The notes beneath the pieces were generated by a model. That model was not told the DNA's origin. It ran no database searches and saw only the letters and a list, made by a program, of their open reading frames with translations. Of a stretch of 64,000 nt of DNA, positions 8,570 to 18,892 are shown piece by piece. The first letter of the stretch is position 1. Each line of letters begins with the position of its first letter. The stretch spans positions 1 to 64,000 of the forward strand of contig NZ_JOHS01000060.1 in the NCBI RefSeq assembly GCF_000725625.1, given 5' to 3'. The position numbers and the translations under genes were made by a program. Source of the DNA: Streptomyces sp. NRRL F-6676 (GTDB lineage Bacteria; Actinomycetota; Actinomycetes; Streptomycetales; Streptomycetaceae).

Positions 8570-9385
8570 GTGGCAGGAGTGGCACGCCGCCGACTGGACG
8601 CAGAGCTCGTACGGCGGAAGCTGGCGCGCTCGCGGGAGCACGCGAGCCAGCTGATCGCGGCCGGGCGGGTCACGGTCGGCAGAGCCGTCGCGACCAAACC
8701 GGCCACCCAGGTCGAGACCGCCGCCGCGATCCTCGTGGCCGAGGACGACGGCGACCCCGACTACGTCTCCCGGGGCGGCCACAAGCTCGCCGGCGCCCTC
8801 GAGGCCTTCGTCCCGCGCGGACTCGTCGTACGGGGGCGGCGGGCACTCGACGCCGGCGCCTCCACCGGCGGCTTCACCGACGTGCTGCTGCGCGCGGGCG
8901 CCGCGCACGTCGTCGCCGTGGACGTCGGATACGGACAACTCGCCTGGACTCTGCGAAGCGATGAACGCGTCACCGTCAAGGACCGTACGAACGTACGCGA
9001 GTTGACGCTGGAGGCGATCGATGGGGAGCCTGTGGATCTTGTCGTGGGGGACCTGTCCTTCATCCCGCTGGGACTGGTACTGCCCGCCCTCGCGCGATGC
9101 GCGAAACCGGACGCCGACCTGGTGATGATGGTCAAGCCCCAGTTCGAGGTGGGGAAGGAACGGCTGGGCAGCGGGGGCGTCGTCCGCAGCCCCGAGCTGC
9201 GCGCGGAGGCCGTGCGCCAGGTGGCCGGGCGGGCGTGGGAACTCGGGCTCGGGACGAACGGCGTGCGTGCCAGCCCGCTGCCCGGACCCGCGGGCAATGT
9301 CGAGTACTTTCTGTGGCTGCGAGCCGGGGCACCCGCACCGGACCCGGCCGACATCGACCGTGCAGTGGCGGAGGGGCCGCGTTGA
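8570..9385 (+). CDS. tlyA: TlyA family rRNA (cytidine-2'-O)-methyltransferase
   Basis: The 271-residue protein joins an N-terminal S4 RNA-binding domain (VRRKLARSREHASQLIAAGR) to an FtsJ-type Rossmann methyltransferase domain (GRRALDAGASTGGFTDVLLR, VDVGYGQLAW). TlyA enzymes 2'-O-methylate cytidines in 16S and 23S rRNA and affect capreomycin sensitivity in mycobacteria. The GTG start follows GAGGAG at good spacing. The stop overlaps the TTG start of ppnK, and the tlyA-ppnK-recN order is conserved in actinobacteria. Confidence 0.92.
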   Translation: MAGVARRRLDAELVRRKLARSREHASQLIAAGRVTVGRAVATKPATQVETAAAILVAEDDGDPDYVSRGGHKLAGALEAFVPRGLVVRGRRALDAGASTGGFTDVLLRAGAAHVVAVDVGYGQLAWTLRSDERVTVKDRTNVRELTLEAIDGEPVDLVVGDLSFIPLGLVLPALARCAKPDADLVMMVKPQFEVGKERLGSGGVVRSPELRAEAVRQVAGRAWELGLGTNGVRASPLPGPAGNVEYFLWLRAGAPAPDPADIDRAVAEGPR

Positions 9386-10287
9386 CACAGACCCAAGCTC
9401 GAACCGTATTCCTGCTCGCCCACACCGGGCGCCCGGCCGCCATCCGCAGCGCCGAGCTCGTCGTCGCGGGGCTGTTGCACGCGGGACTCGGGGTGCGCGT
9501 CCTGGAGGCCGAGGCCGCCGACCTGCCGCTGCCCGAGAGCGTGCAGCTGGTCAAGGAGGCCACCCCGCAGTGCCTGGACGGCTGCGAGCTGCTCATCGTC
9601 CTCGGCGGTGACGGCACGCTGCTGCGCGGCGCCGAGTTCGCCCGCGCCTCCGGCGTGCCGATGCTCGGCGTCAACCTCGGGCGTGTCGGCTTCCTCGCGG
9701 AGGCCGAGCGGGACGACCTCGACAAGGTCGTCGACCGGGTGGTCAGCCGCGCCTACGAGGTCGAGGAACGCATGACGGTCGACGTCGTCGTGCACCGCAA
9801 CGGCGACATCGTGCACACCGACTGGGCGCTCAACGAGGCCGCCGTGCAGAAGGCCGGCGCCGAGAAGCTGCTCGAGGTCGTCCTGGAGATCGACGGGCGG
9901 CCGGTCACCGGGTTCGGCTGCGACGGCATCGTCTGCGCCACGCCCACCGGCTCCACGGCGTACGCGTTCTCCGCGGGCGGGCCCGTGGTGTGGCCGGAGG
10001 TGGAGGCGCTGCTCATGGTGCCGATCAGCGCCCACGCCCTGTTCGCCAAGCCGCTGGTGACCTCGCCGGACTCGGTGCTCGCGGTGGAGGTGCTGCCGCA
10101 CATCCCGCCCGGCGTGCTGTGGTGCGACGGCCGGCGCACGGTGGAGCTGCCGCCGGGCGCCCGGGTCGAGGTGCGCCGGGGCGCGGTGCCGGTCCGGCTC
10201 GCCCGGCTGCACCACGCGTCCTTCACCGACCGCCTGGTGGCGAAGTTCGCGCTGCCGGTGTCGGGGTGGCGGGGCGCGCCGAACTAG
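9382..10287 (+). CDS. ppnK: NAD kinase
   Basis: This 301-residue enzyme phosphorylates NAD to NADP. It shows the family motifs GGDGTLL, the NE/D region DWALNEAAVQKAG, and CDGIVCATPTGSTAYAFSAG. I start it at TTG 9382, which overlaps the tlyA stop (TTGA). The protein then begins TQTQARTVFLLAHTGRPAA, where the family normally begins. It is therefore translated by coupling to tlyA. Confidence 0.93.
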   Translation: MTQTQARTVFLLAHTGRPAAIRSAELVVAGLLHAGLGVRVLEAEAADLPLPESVQLVKEATPQCLDGCELLIVLGGDGTLLRGAEFARASGVPMLGVNLGRVGFLAEAERDDLDKVVDRVVSRAYEVEERMTVDVVVHRNGDIVHTDWALNEAAVQKAGAEKLLEVVLEIDGRPVTGFGCDGIVCATPTGSTAYAFSAGGPVVWPEVEALLMVPISAHALFAKPLVTSPDSVLAVEVLPHIPPGVLWCDGRRTVELPPGARVEVRRGAVPVRLARLHHASFTDRLVAKFALPVSGWRGAPN

Positions 10288-10336
10288 CCGCACCAGTCGT
10301 ACGCGCGTCCGGACGCGGCTCCGCAACGAGCGACCC

Positions 10337-10367
10337 CCGGGGAAGTCACGACCTGCGGCTTCCCCGG
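10337..10367 (+). terminator. Hairpin after ppnK
   Basis: A 9-bp perfect stem (10337-10345 with 10359-10367) lies 50 bp after the ppnK stop and 50 bp before recN. There is no T run, so termination strength is uncertain. Confidence 0.5.
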
Positions 10368-10419
10368 TCGGGTGGGGTGGCGTCGCACATCGTGGCCGAA
10401 ACCTCGTATGGTCGACGTC

Positions 10420-12159
10420 GTGTTGGAGGAGATGCGGATACGGTCGCTCGGGGTCATCGACGACGCGGTCGTCGAGCTGTCGCCCGGCTTCACCGCCGTC
10501 ACCGGTGAGACCGGTGCCGGCAAGACGATGGTGGTCACCAGCCTGGGGCTGCTGCTGGGCGGGCGCGCGGACCCGGCACTCGTACGGATCGGCGCCAAGA
10601 ACGCCGTCGTCGAGGGCCGCATCAGCGTGCCCGGCGAGGCCTCGGCCGCCGTACGGGCCGAGGAGGCCGGCGCCGAGCTGGACGACGGGGCGCTGCTGAT
10701 CAGCCGTACCGTGTCCGCCGAGGGCCGCTCCCGGGCGCATCTCGGCGGGCGGTCCGTGCCGGTCGGGATGCTCGCCGAGCTCGCCGACGAGCTGGTCGCC
10801 GTGCACGGCCAGACCGACCAGCAGGGGCTGCTCAAACTCACCCGGCAGCGCCAGGCCCTCGACCGGTACGCCGGGGACGCCGTCGCCGTACCGCTGACGA
10901 AGTACGGTGAGGCCTACCGGCGGCTGCGGGCCGTCGCCGTCGAGCTGGAGGAGATCACCACGCGCGCGCGGGAGCGGGCGCAGGAGGCCGATCTGCTGCG
11001 CTACGGCCTCGACGAGATCGCGGCCGTCGAGCCGCGGGCCGGCGAGGACGTGGAGCTGGCCGCCGAGGCCGAGCGGCTCGGGCACGCCGAGGCCCTCGCC
11101 TCCGCCGCGACAGCCGCGCACGCCGCGCTGGCCGGCAACCCGGAGGACCCCGAGGGCATCGACGCCACCACGCTCGTCGCGGGCGCCCACCGCGCCCTGG
11201 AGGCCGTACGGTCGCACGACACCGCGCTGGCCGGCCTCGCCGACCGGGTCGGGGAGATCGGCATCCTCCTCGCCGACGTGGCCGGGGAGCTGGCCGGATA
11301 CGCCGACGACCTCGACGCCGACCCGCTGCGGCTGGCGGCGGTGGAGGAGCGGCGGGCCGCGCTCACCCAGCTCACCCGGAAGTACGGCGAGTACGACAAG
11401 GACGTGGCCGCCGTCCTCGCCTGGGCCGAGCGGAGCGCCGCGCGGCTGACCGAGCTGGACGGCGACGACGAGCGGATCGGCGAGCTGACCGCCGAGCGGG
11501 ACGCGCTCCGGGCCGAGCTGGGCGGGCTGGCGCAGGAACTGTCCGACGCGCGGACCGCCGCCGCCGAACGGTTCGCCGCCGCGGTCACCGCCGAGCTGGG
11601 CTCGCTCGCCATGCCGCACGCGCGCGTGACGTTCGCCGTACGGCAGACCGAGGACCCCGAGGGGGTCGAGGTCGGCGGGCGCACGGTCGCCTACGGGCCG
11701 TCCGGCGCCGACGAGGTCGAACTGCTGCTCGCCCCGCATCCGGGGGCGCCGGCGCGGCCGATCGCCAAGGGCGCGTCCGGCGGTGAGCTGTCCCGGGTGA
11801 TGCTCGCGGTGGAGGTCGTCTTCGCGGGCACCGACCCCGTGCCGACGTACCTCTTCGACGAGGTCGACGCGGGCGTCGGCGGCAAGGCGGCCGTCGAGAT
11901 CGGGCGGCGGCTGGCGAAGCTCGCGAAGAGCGCGCAGGTCGTGGTCGTCACGCACCTGCCGCAGGTGGCGGCCTTCGCCGACCGGCAGCTGCTGGTGGAG
12001 AAGACCAACGACGGCTCGGTGACCCGCTCCGGGGTGAAGGTCCTGGAGGGCGAGGAGCGGGTGCGCGAGCTGTCCCGGATGCTCGCGGGCCAGGAGGACT
12101 CCGAGACGGCGCGGGCGCACGCGGAGGAACTCCTGGCGGCGGCGCGGCGGGACGGCTAG
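10420..12159 (+). CDS. recN: DNA repair protein RecN
   Basis: This SMC-like ATPase of 579 residues acts in double-strand-break repair. The N-terminal Walker A is TGETGAGKTMVV. A long Ala/Glu/Arg-rich coiled coil fills the centre. The C-terminal half carries the signature KGASGGELSRVMLA and Walker B YLFDEVDAGVGG. Start choice is open: GTG 10420, TTG 10423 and ATG 10432 are all in frame. TATGGT at 10407-10412 is a good -10 for a leaderless transcript from GTG 10420. I saw no LexA-type box in the upstream gap. Confidence 0.92.
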   Translation: MLEEMRIRSLGVIDDAVVELSPGFTAVTGETGAGKTMVVTSLGLLLGGRADPALVRIGAKNAVVEGRISVPGEASAAVRAEEAGAELDDGALLISRTVSAEGRSRAHLGGRSVPVGMLAELADELVAVHGQTDQQGLLKLTRQRQALDRYAGDAVAVPLTKYGEAYRRLRAVAVELEEITTRARERAQEADLLRYGLDEIAAVEPRAGEDVELAAEAERLGHAEALASAATAAHAALAGNPEDPEGIDATTLVAGAHRALEAVRSHDTALAGLADRVGEIGILLADVAGELAGYADDLDADPLRLAAVEERRAALTQLTRKYGEYDKDVAAVLAWAERSAARLTELDGDDERIGELTAERDALRAELGGLAQELSDARTAAAERFAAAVTAELGSLAMPHARVTFAVRQTEDPEGVEVGGRTVAYGPSGADEVELLLAPHPGAPARPIAKGASGGELSRVMLAVEVVFAGTDPVPTYLFDEVDAGVGGKAAVEIGRRLAKLAKSAQVVVVTHLPQVAAFADRQLLVEKTNDGSVTRSGVKVLEGEERVRELSRMLAGQEDSETARAHAEELLAAARRDG

Positions 12160-12280
12160 CGGAAGGCATCGGGACCGGTCGGGGTCCGGGCCGGGAGGTC
12201 GTCCCGCCCGGACCCGCGCGCCCGGCCCCACCTGGCGTGCCGCCTCACCTGCCGTGCGCCCCCACCCGTCGCCCGGCCCG

Positions 12281-12329
12281 GCCTGTCGTGCGGCCCGGCC
12301 TGTCGTGCGGCCCGGCCTGTCGTGCGGAA
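12281..12329. repeat. Three tandem 17-bp repeats upstream of the GT4 gene
   Basis: Copies start at 12281, 12298 and 12315 and share GCCTGTCGTGCGG. They sit about 190 bp before the glycosyltransferase start, in a 360-bp gap with no convincing gene. They may be regulatory or simply slippage products. Confidence 0.7.
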
Positions 12330-12519
12330 CCGGTACGCTCCTTCGCCGTAGGTGCGTTCGGGCGCCGGTGCCGCAACGCCCGTGCGCCCTGGCATTGTTG
12401 ACCCCACGCACGCCCCGGACGGCCCGCGCGGGCACCGCCGTCGCCCGTCGTGCGCGCGCTCCGTACGTTGCACCGTGACCGCCCGAACCGTTCGACGCCG
12501 AACCAGGAGCCACGCCCAC

Positions 12520-13731
12520 GTGACCCTCGTGAGCAGCCAGTTGCCGCCCGGACAGCCGCCGCGGGGGCAGGCGCCCCTGCACGCCGTGCAGGTGCTCGGC
12601 GGCGGCAGCGCGGGCAGCAGCGCGCACGTGCGGTCGCTCGCCGCCGGGCTGGTCGCCAGGGGCGTACGCGTGACCGTGTGCGCCCCCACCGAGGCGGAAC
12701 GCACCTACGACTTCACCGGCACCGGCGCCGCCCACGTCGCCGTGGACCGCAGCACCGACCCGTCCTCCGTCGCCGCGTTGCGCGCCGTCTGCGCCGACGC
12801 CGACCTGGTGCACGCCCACGGGCTGCACGCGGGGCTGCGGGCCTCCCTCGCGCTGGGCCGCCGGGTGCCGTTCGTCGTCACCTGGCACACCCGAGCGCAC
12901 GCCGAGGGGCCCCGTGCGCATCTGCTGCGGCTGCTCGAACGGCGGGTCGCCAAGGCCGCGTCCATCCTGCTCGGCACGTCCTCCGACCTCGTCGACCGGG
13001 CGCGGCAAAGGGGGGCGCGGGACGCCCGGCTCGCCGCCGTCGCGCTCCCGGCGCCGGGCGGGTGCGGCGGCACGGGCGACGACGAGTGCGACGGCTCAGG
13101 CGGCAGCGACGGCAGCGAAGGCAGCGACGGCAGCGGTGACGCCGACGGCTCCGCCGCGTCCAAGGCACGCGCCGAACTCGGCGCCGTGGGGCGGCCGTTG
13201 CTCCTCGCCGCCGGCGCGCTCGAACGGCACCGGGGGCACGAGGTGCTGCTCGACGCGGTGCGGGTGTGGCGGCACCACGAGCCCGAACCGTTGCTGGTGA
13301 TCGCGGGGGAGGGGCCGCTGCGGCCGGAGTTGCAGCGGCGCATCGAGGAGGAGCGGCTGCCGGTGCTGCTGCTGGGCAGCCGGGAGGACGTCGCGGAGCT
13401 TCTCGCCGCGGCGGATCTGGCGTTGCTGCCGAGCAGTTGGGAATCGAGGTCGGTGCTGGCCCAGGAGGCGCTGCGGGCGGGTGTGCCCTTGGTGGCGACG
13501 GCGGTGGGGGGAACCCCCGAGCTCGTAGGGGACGCCGCGGAGTTGGTCCCCTACGGGGACGCGGAGGCGCTGGGTGCGGCGGTGGTGCGGTTGCTGGGGG
13601 ATGCGGGGCGGCGGGCGTGGCTCGTGGAGCGGGGGGTGTGGCAGGCGGGGACGTGGCCCACGGAGGACGCGACGGTCGCACAGGTGCTGAGTGTGTACGA
13701 CGAGCTGACGTCGCCGGTGCGCTTCGTCTGA
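12520..13731 (+). CDS. GT4-family glycosyltransferase
   Basis: The 403-residue protein has the GT-B fold. The N-terminal half carries GGGSAGSSAHVRSLAAGL and DLVHAHGLHAGLRASL. The C-terminal half carries the nucleotide-sugar segment LLGSREDVAELLAAADLALLPS and the E-x7-E type WESRSVLAQEALRAGVPLVAT. A Gly/Ser/Asp-rich linker of about 25 residues (around 13075-13150) joins the two. The GTG start has AGGAG ten bases upstream. Acceptor and donor are unknown. Its place between recN and pyrG is kept in related genomes. A hairpin separates it from the converging GH15 gene. Confidence 0.85.
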   Translation: MTLVSSQLPPGQPPRGQAPLHAVQVLGGGSAGSSAHVRSLAAGLVARGVRVTVCAPTEAERTYDFTGTGAAHVAVDRSTDPSSVAALRAVCADADLVHAHGLHAGLRASLALGRRVPFVVTWHTRAHAEGPRAHLLRLLERRVAKAASILLGTSSDLVDRARQRGARDARLAAVALPAPGGCGGTGDDECDGSGGSDGSEGSDGSGDADGSAASKARAELGAVGRPLLLAAGALERHRGHEVLLDAVRVWRHHEPEPLLVIAGEGPLRPELQRRIEEERLPVLLLGSREDVAELLAAADLALLPSSWESRSVLAQEALRAGVPLVATAVGGTPELVGDAAELVPYGDAEALGAAVVRLLGDAGRRAWLVERGVWQAGTWPTEDATVAQVLSVYDELTSPVRFV

Positions 13732-13744
13732 GCGCGGGATACGG

Positions 13745-13770
13745 CCTCGCGCCCCCGAAGGGGCGCGAGG
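13745..13770. terminator. Bidirectional hairpin between converging genes
   Basis: An 11-bp perfect stem (13745-13755 with 13760-13770) closed by a CGAA tetraloop lies 13 bp after the GT4 stop and 10 bp beyond the GH15 stop. The position suits a shared terminator. Confidence 0.75.
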
Positions 13771-13780
13771 AACCGCGTCA

Positions 13781-15583
13781 TCAACCCCCGTACGCCCCCG
13801 ACGCCGTCAGGCGCAGCGCGGTGTCGATGAGGGGGACGTGGCTGAAGGCCTGGGGGAAGTTGCCCACCTGGCGTTGCAGGCGGGGGTCCCACTCCTCGGC
13901 GAGCAGGCCGAGGTCGTTGCGCAGGGCCAGCAGCTTCTCGAAGAGGCGGCGGGCCTCGTCGACCCGGCCGATCATCGCCAGGTCGTCCGCCATCCAGAAC
14001 GAGCAGGCCAGGAAGGCCCCCTCGTCGCCCGGCAGCCCGTCCACGCCCTCGTCGGAGCCCGACGTCGGGTACCGCAGGATGAAGCCGTCCGCCGTGGACA
14101 GCTCGCGCTGGATCGCCTCGATGGTGCCGATGACCCGCTTGTCGTCCGGCGGCAGGAAGCCCATCTGCGGGATCAGCAGCAGGGACGCGTCCAGCTCCTT
14201 GGAGCCGTAGGACTGTGTGAAGGTGTTGCGCTCCTTGTCGTAGCCCCGCTCGCACACGTCGCGGTGGATGTCGTCGCGCAGCTGCTTCCAGCGCTCCAGC
14301 GGGCCGTCGGCGTCGCCGGACTCGATCAGCTTGATGGTGCGGTCGACCGCGACCCAGGCCATCACCTTGGAGTGCACGAAGTGGCGGCGCGGGCCGCGCA
14401 CCTCCCAGATGCCCTCGTCGGGCTCGTCCCAGTGGTCCTCGAGGTAGCGGATCAGCCTGAGCTGGAGGACGGAGGCGTAGTCGTTGCGGGCGAGCCCCGT
14501 CATATGGCCCAGGTGCAGGGCCTCGGTGACCTCGCCGTAGACGTCCAGCTGGAGCTGGCTGGCGGCGCCGTTGCCGATGCGTACCGGCGCGGAGTGCTCG
14601 TAGCCCGGCAGCCAGTCCAGCTCGGCCTCGCCGAGCTCGCGCTCGCCGGCGATGCCGTACATGATCTGGAGGTTCTCCGGGTCGCCCGCGACCGCGCGCA
14701 GCAGCCACTCGCGCCAGGCGCGGGCCTCCTCGCGGTAGCCGGTGCGCAGCAGCGAGGAGAGCGTGATGGCCGCGTCGCGCAGCCAGGTGTAGCGGTAGTC
14801 CCAGTTGCGCACGCCGCCGAGGTGCTCGGGCAGCGAGGTGGTGGGCGCGGCGACGATGCCGCCGGTGGGGGCGTACGTCAGGGCCTTGAGCGTGATCAGG
14901 GAGCGGACCACGGCCTCGCGGTAGGGGCCGTGGTACGTGCAGTGCCCGACCCACTCGCGCCAGAACTCCTCGGTGGCCCCCAGGGACTGCTCCGGCTCGG
15001 GCAGCGGCGGCGGCTCCTTGTGCGAGGGCTGCCAGGAGACGGTGAAGGCGACGCGCTCGCCGGGCGCGACGGTGAAGTCGTTGTACGTGGTCAGCGACTT
15101 GCCGTAGGTCTCCGCCTCGGTGTCGAACCACACGGAGTCGGGGCCGGCGACGGCGACGGTGCGGCCCTCGTGCTTGTGCACCCAGGGGGTGATCCGCCCG
15201 TAGGAGAACCGCATCCGCAGCACCGACCGCATGGGAACGCGGCCGGTGACGCCCTCGACGATCCGCACGAGCTGCGGGGCGCCGTCGCGCGGGGGCATGA
15301 AATCGGTCACCCTGACCGTTCCGCGTGGCGTGTCCCACTCGGACTCCAGGACGAGTGACTCGCCCCGGTAGCCGCGGCGGGTCGCGGTCGGCGGCTCGGC
15401 GTCGGAGGCATGGGCCGGCCCGAGGCGCCAGAAGCCGTGTTCCTCCGTGCCGAGCAGCCCCGCGAAGACGGCGTGGGAGTCGAAGCGGGGCAGGCACAGC
15501 CAGTCCACTGTGCCGTCCCGGCAGACCAGTGCGGCGGTCTGCATGTCTCCGATGAGTGCGTAGTCTTCGATACGCCCGGCCAC
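13781..15583 (-). CDS. GH15 family trehalase or glucoamylase
   Basis: The 600-residue protein is a cytosolic-looking glycoside hydrolase 15. The N-terminal beta domain contains DYALIGDMQTAALVCRDG and DWLCLPRFDSHAVFAGLLG. The (alpha/alpha)6 barrel contains VRNWDYRYTWLRDA and the C-terminal EEWDPRLQRQVGNFPQAFSH. Actinobacterial members of this clade include the mycobacterial trehalase Rv2402, so trehalose hydrolysis is the best guess. No signal peptide is seen. GTG 15583 has GGAG six bases upstream. An 11-bp inverted repeat lies 61 bp upstream. Confidence 0.88.
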   Translation of the reverse strand: MAGRIEDYALIGDMQTAALVCRDGTVDWLCLPRFDSHAVFAGLLGTEEHGFWRLGPAHASDAEPPTATRRGYRGESLVLESEWDTPRGTVRVTDFMPPRDGAPQLVRIVEGVTGRVPMRSVLRMRFSYGRITPWVHKHEGRTVAVAGPDSVWFDTEAETYGKSLTTYNDFTVAPGERVAFTVSWQPSHKEPPPLPEPEQSLGATEEFWREWVGHCTYHGPYREAVVRSLITLKALTYAPTGGIVAAPTTSLPEHLGGVRNWDYRYTWLRDAAITLSSLLRTGYREEARAWREWLLRAVAGDPENLQIMYGIAGERELGEAELDWLPGYEHSAPVRIGNGAASQLQLDVYGEVTEALHLGHMTGLARNDYASVLQLRLIRYLEDHWDEPDEGIWEVRGPRRHFVHSKVMAWVAVDRTIKLIESGDADGPLERWKQLRDDIHRDVCERGYDKERNTFTQSYGSKELDASLLLIPQMGFLPPDDKRVIGTIEAIQRELSTADGFILRYPTSGSDEGVDGLPGDEGAFLACSFWMADDLAMIGRVDEARRLFEKLLALRNDLGLLAEEWDPRLQRQVGNFPQAFSHVPLIDTALRLTASGAYGG

Positions 15584-15643
15584 GTGCAACTCCAGTCGAA
15601 CGGCCACGTCGCCCCGCATGGGGCGGTCGCTCTTTGCGGTCAA

Positions 15644-15678
15644 GGGGTCGGTGTGAAACGTCGTCGTACACCGACCCC
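15644..15678 (-). promoter_or_regulatory. Inverted repeat upstream of the GH15 gene
   Basis: Perfect 11-bp arms (15644-15654 and 15668-15678, arm GGGGTCGGTGT) flank a 13-base spacer. The site lies 61-95 bp upstream of the GH15 start, next to a locally AT-richer stretch (15683-15745) likely to hold the promoter. It could be an operator or a leader hairpin. Confidence 0.55.
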
Positions 15679-16032
15679 GTTCGGGAAAATATGCAGGAAA
15701 TATGCGGTCGATGTGCAACGAACTGACGAGCTCGTATTGTTCCGGTGGCGGGCGGGGGTGTGCCGTTTGCCGGGGTGCTCGGCAGCGAGTGTCCGAGCAG
15801 GATACGACGCACCCGGGTGGTGCGCGTGCCGCTCCGGGCAACGCGGGTGACCCGAACGAGTGAGCATCGGGTGAGAACCGTGGAGGCGTGGCGTGTCCGT
15901 GGTGACACGTGCGCGGAGCGTGGCCGAAAGCGGTCGCTCGTAATGGCCGAAGACGGGTCGGAACCGGACGCTCCGGACGCCGGCGGGCGCTCTGACGGCT
16001 TTCGGCCCCGGCCCGGAAGACGTCCGGAAAGA

Positions 16033-16153
16033 TCCCCGGGGAGGACGGCGGGAGAACCCCGGGAGGACTGAGGGGGAACCCGGGAGGGCCTGGAGGCGGG
16101 ACCCGGGGAGGGCGGCGGGAGCGTCCCGGGAGGGAGCCGCCGGGAGCGGCTCC
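16033..16153 (+). other. G-rich degenerate repeats and hairpin upstream of pyrG
   Basis: Five variants of CCCGGGAGG recur within about 100 bp, followed by an 8-bp stem-loop (16133-16140 with 16146-16153, loop CGGGA). The block ends about 140 bp before the pyrG start. The rest of the 15584-16295 gap holds no convincing gene. Function is unknown. Confidence 0.55.
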
Positions 16154-16295
16154 TCTCCGTCGCTGTTACGCTGGTAGCCCGTGGACCGGTGGACTTCAAA
16201 CCCCCGAACCGCAGCGACGGCGCCCCCGGAAACCTCCGGAACGCAACGCGCCGCTCCGCACTCCAGACCGCGACCACGGGAGCCCCCTCTTGGCC

Positions 16296-17963
<1,668 letters not shown>

Positions 17964-18096
17964 CCGGACGGCCGTCGGGGCGTACGACGGCTGTACGGTG
18001 GCCGGGGTGCGGGTCCCCGGAACCCCAGGGTTCCGACGGGCGCGCACCCCGGTTTCGTGCACATGGGGCCCACGCGGCTCATGGGGAAGGACAGGC

Positions 18097-18723
18097 ATGA
18101 CGATCAAGGACGCCGCCGAGGAGTGGGAGATCCGGGGCACCGAGACCCCGTTCCGGGGCAACAAGACCTCCGTCCGCACCGACGAGGTGGTCATGCCCGA
18201 CGGGTCGGTCGCACGCCGGGACTACCAGGTGCACCCCGGCTCGGTGGCCGTCCTCGCCCTGGACGACGAGGACCGCGTCCTGGTGCTGCGCCAGTACCGC
18301 CACCCGGTGCGCCAGCGGCTGTGGGAGATCCCGGCCGGACTGCTCGACGTCCCCGGTGAGAACCCGCTGCACGCCGCCCAGCGCGAGCTGTACGAGGAGG
18401 CGCACGTCAAGGCCGAGGACTGGCGGGTCCTCACCGACGTCTACACCACCCCCGGCGGCTGCGACGAGGCCGTGCGGATCTTCCTCGCCCGTGACCTGTC
18501 GGAGGCGGAGGGGGAGCGGTTCGAGGTCGAGCACGAGGAGGCCGACATGGAGCTCGCCCGGGTGCCCGTGGCCGAGCTGGTGCGCGGGGTGCTCGCCGGG
18601 GAGCTGCACAACAACTGCCTCGTCGTCGGCGCGCTGTCGCTGGTGGCGGCGCGGGACGGGGAGGGCCTGGACGCCCTGCGCCCGGCGCTCGCCCCGTGGC
18701 CGGCCCGCCCGTTCGAGGCGTGA
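18097..18723 (+). CDS. Nudix hydrolase, ADP-ribose pyrophosphatase type
   Basis: The 208-residue protein resembles ADP-ribose pyrophosphatases. It has VLRQYRHPVRQRLWEIPAGLLD and a nudix box read as GENPLHAAQRELYEEAHV, in which the usual final Gly is His and the first Gly-to-Glu spacing is one residue longer than the textbook pattern. The catalytic REXXEE core is intact. The ATG has AAGGA upstream. The pyrG-nudix order is conserved in actinobacteria. Confidence 0.88.
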   Translation: MTIKDAAEEWEIRGTETPFRGNKTSVRTDEVVMPDGSVARRDYQVHPGSVAVLALDDEDRVLVLRQYRHPVRQRLWEIPAGLLDVPGENPLHAAQRELYEEAHVKAEDWRVLTDVYTTPGGCDEAVRIFLARDLSEAEGERFEVEHEEADMELARVPVAELVRGVLAGELHNNCLVVGALSLVAARDGEGLDALRPALAPWPARPFEA

Positions 18724-18892
18724 GCACGCGCACCCCTTCCGCAAGTCCTACGATCGCCTGATCCGATCGGGTGAGCCGCGTGCCGTGCCCGCCCCGGTCC
18801 GCCGGGAGACCTCAGAGCGTCAACTAGGCTCTGAGGACGACCCGTGCGGAGTGCGGCGGGTCCGTGCGCGCAGTGGGACGGGAGCGTGACCC

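Noticed and set aside
10288..10419. LexA box upstream of recN
   Set aside because: No TCGAAC-N4-GTTCGA-like site was found; only a hairpin and a -10-like element are present.
8761..13008. A continuous minus-strand frame of over 1,400 codons
   Set aside because: It lies antisense to tlyA, ppnK, recN and the GT4 gene. High third-position GC removes stop codons in the opposite frame. Its product is low-complexity Arg/Gly/His without domains.
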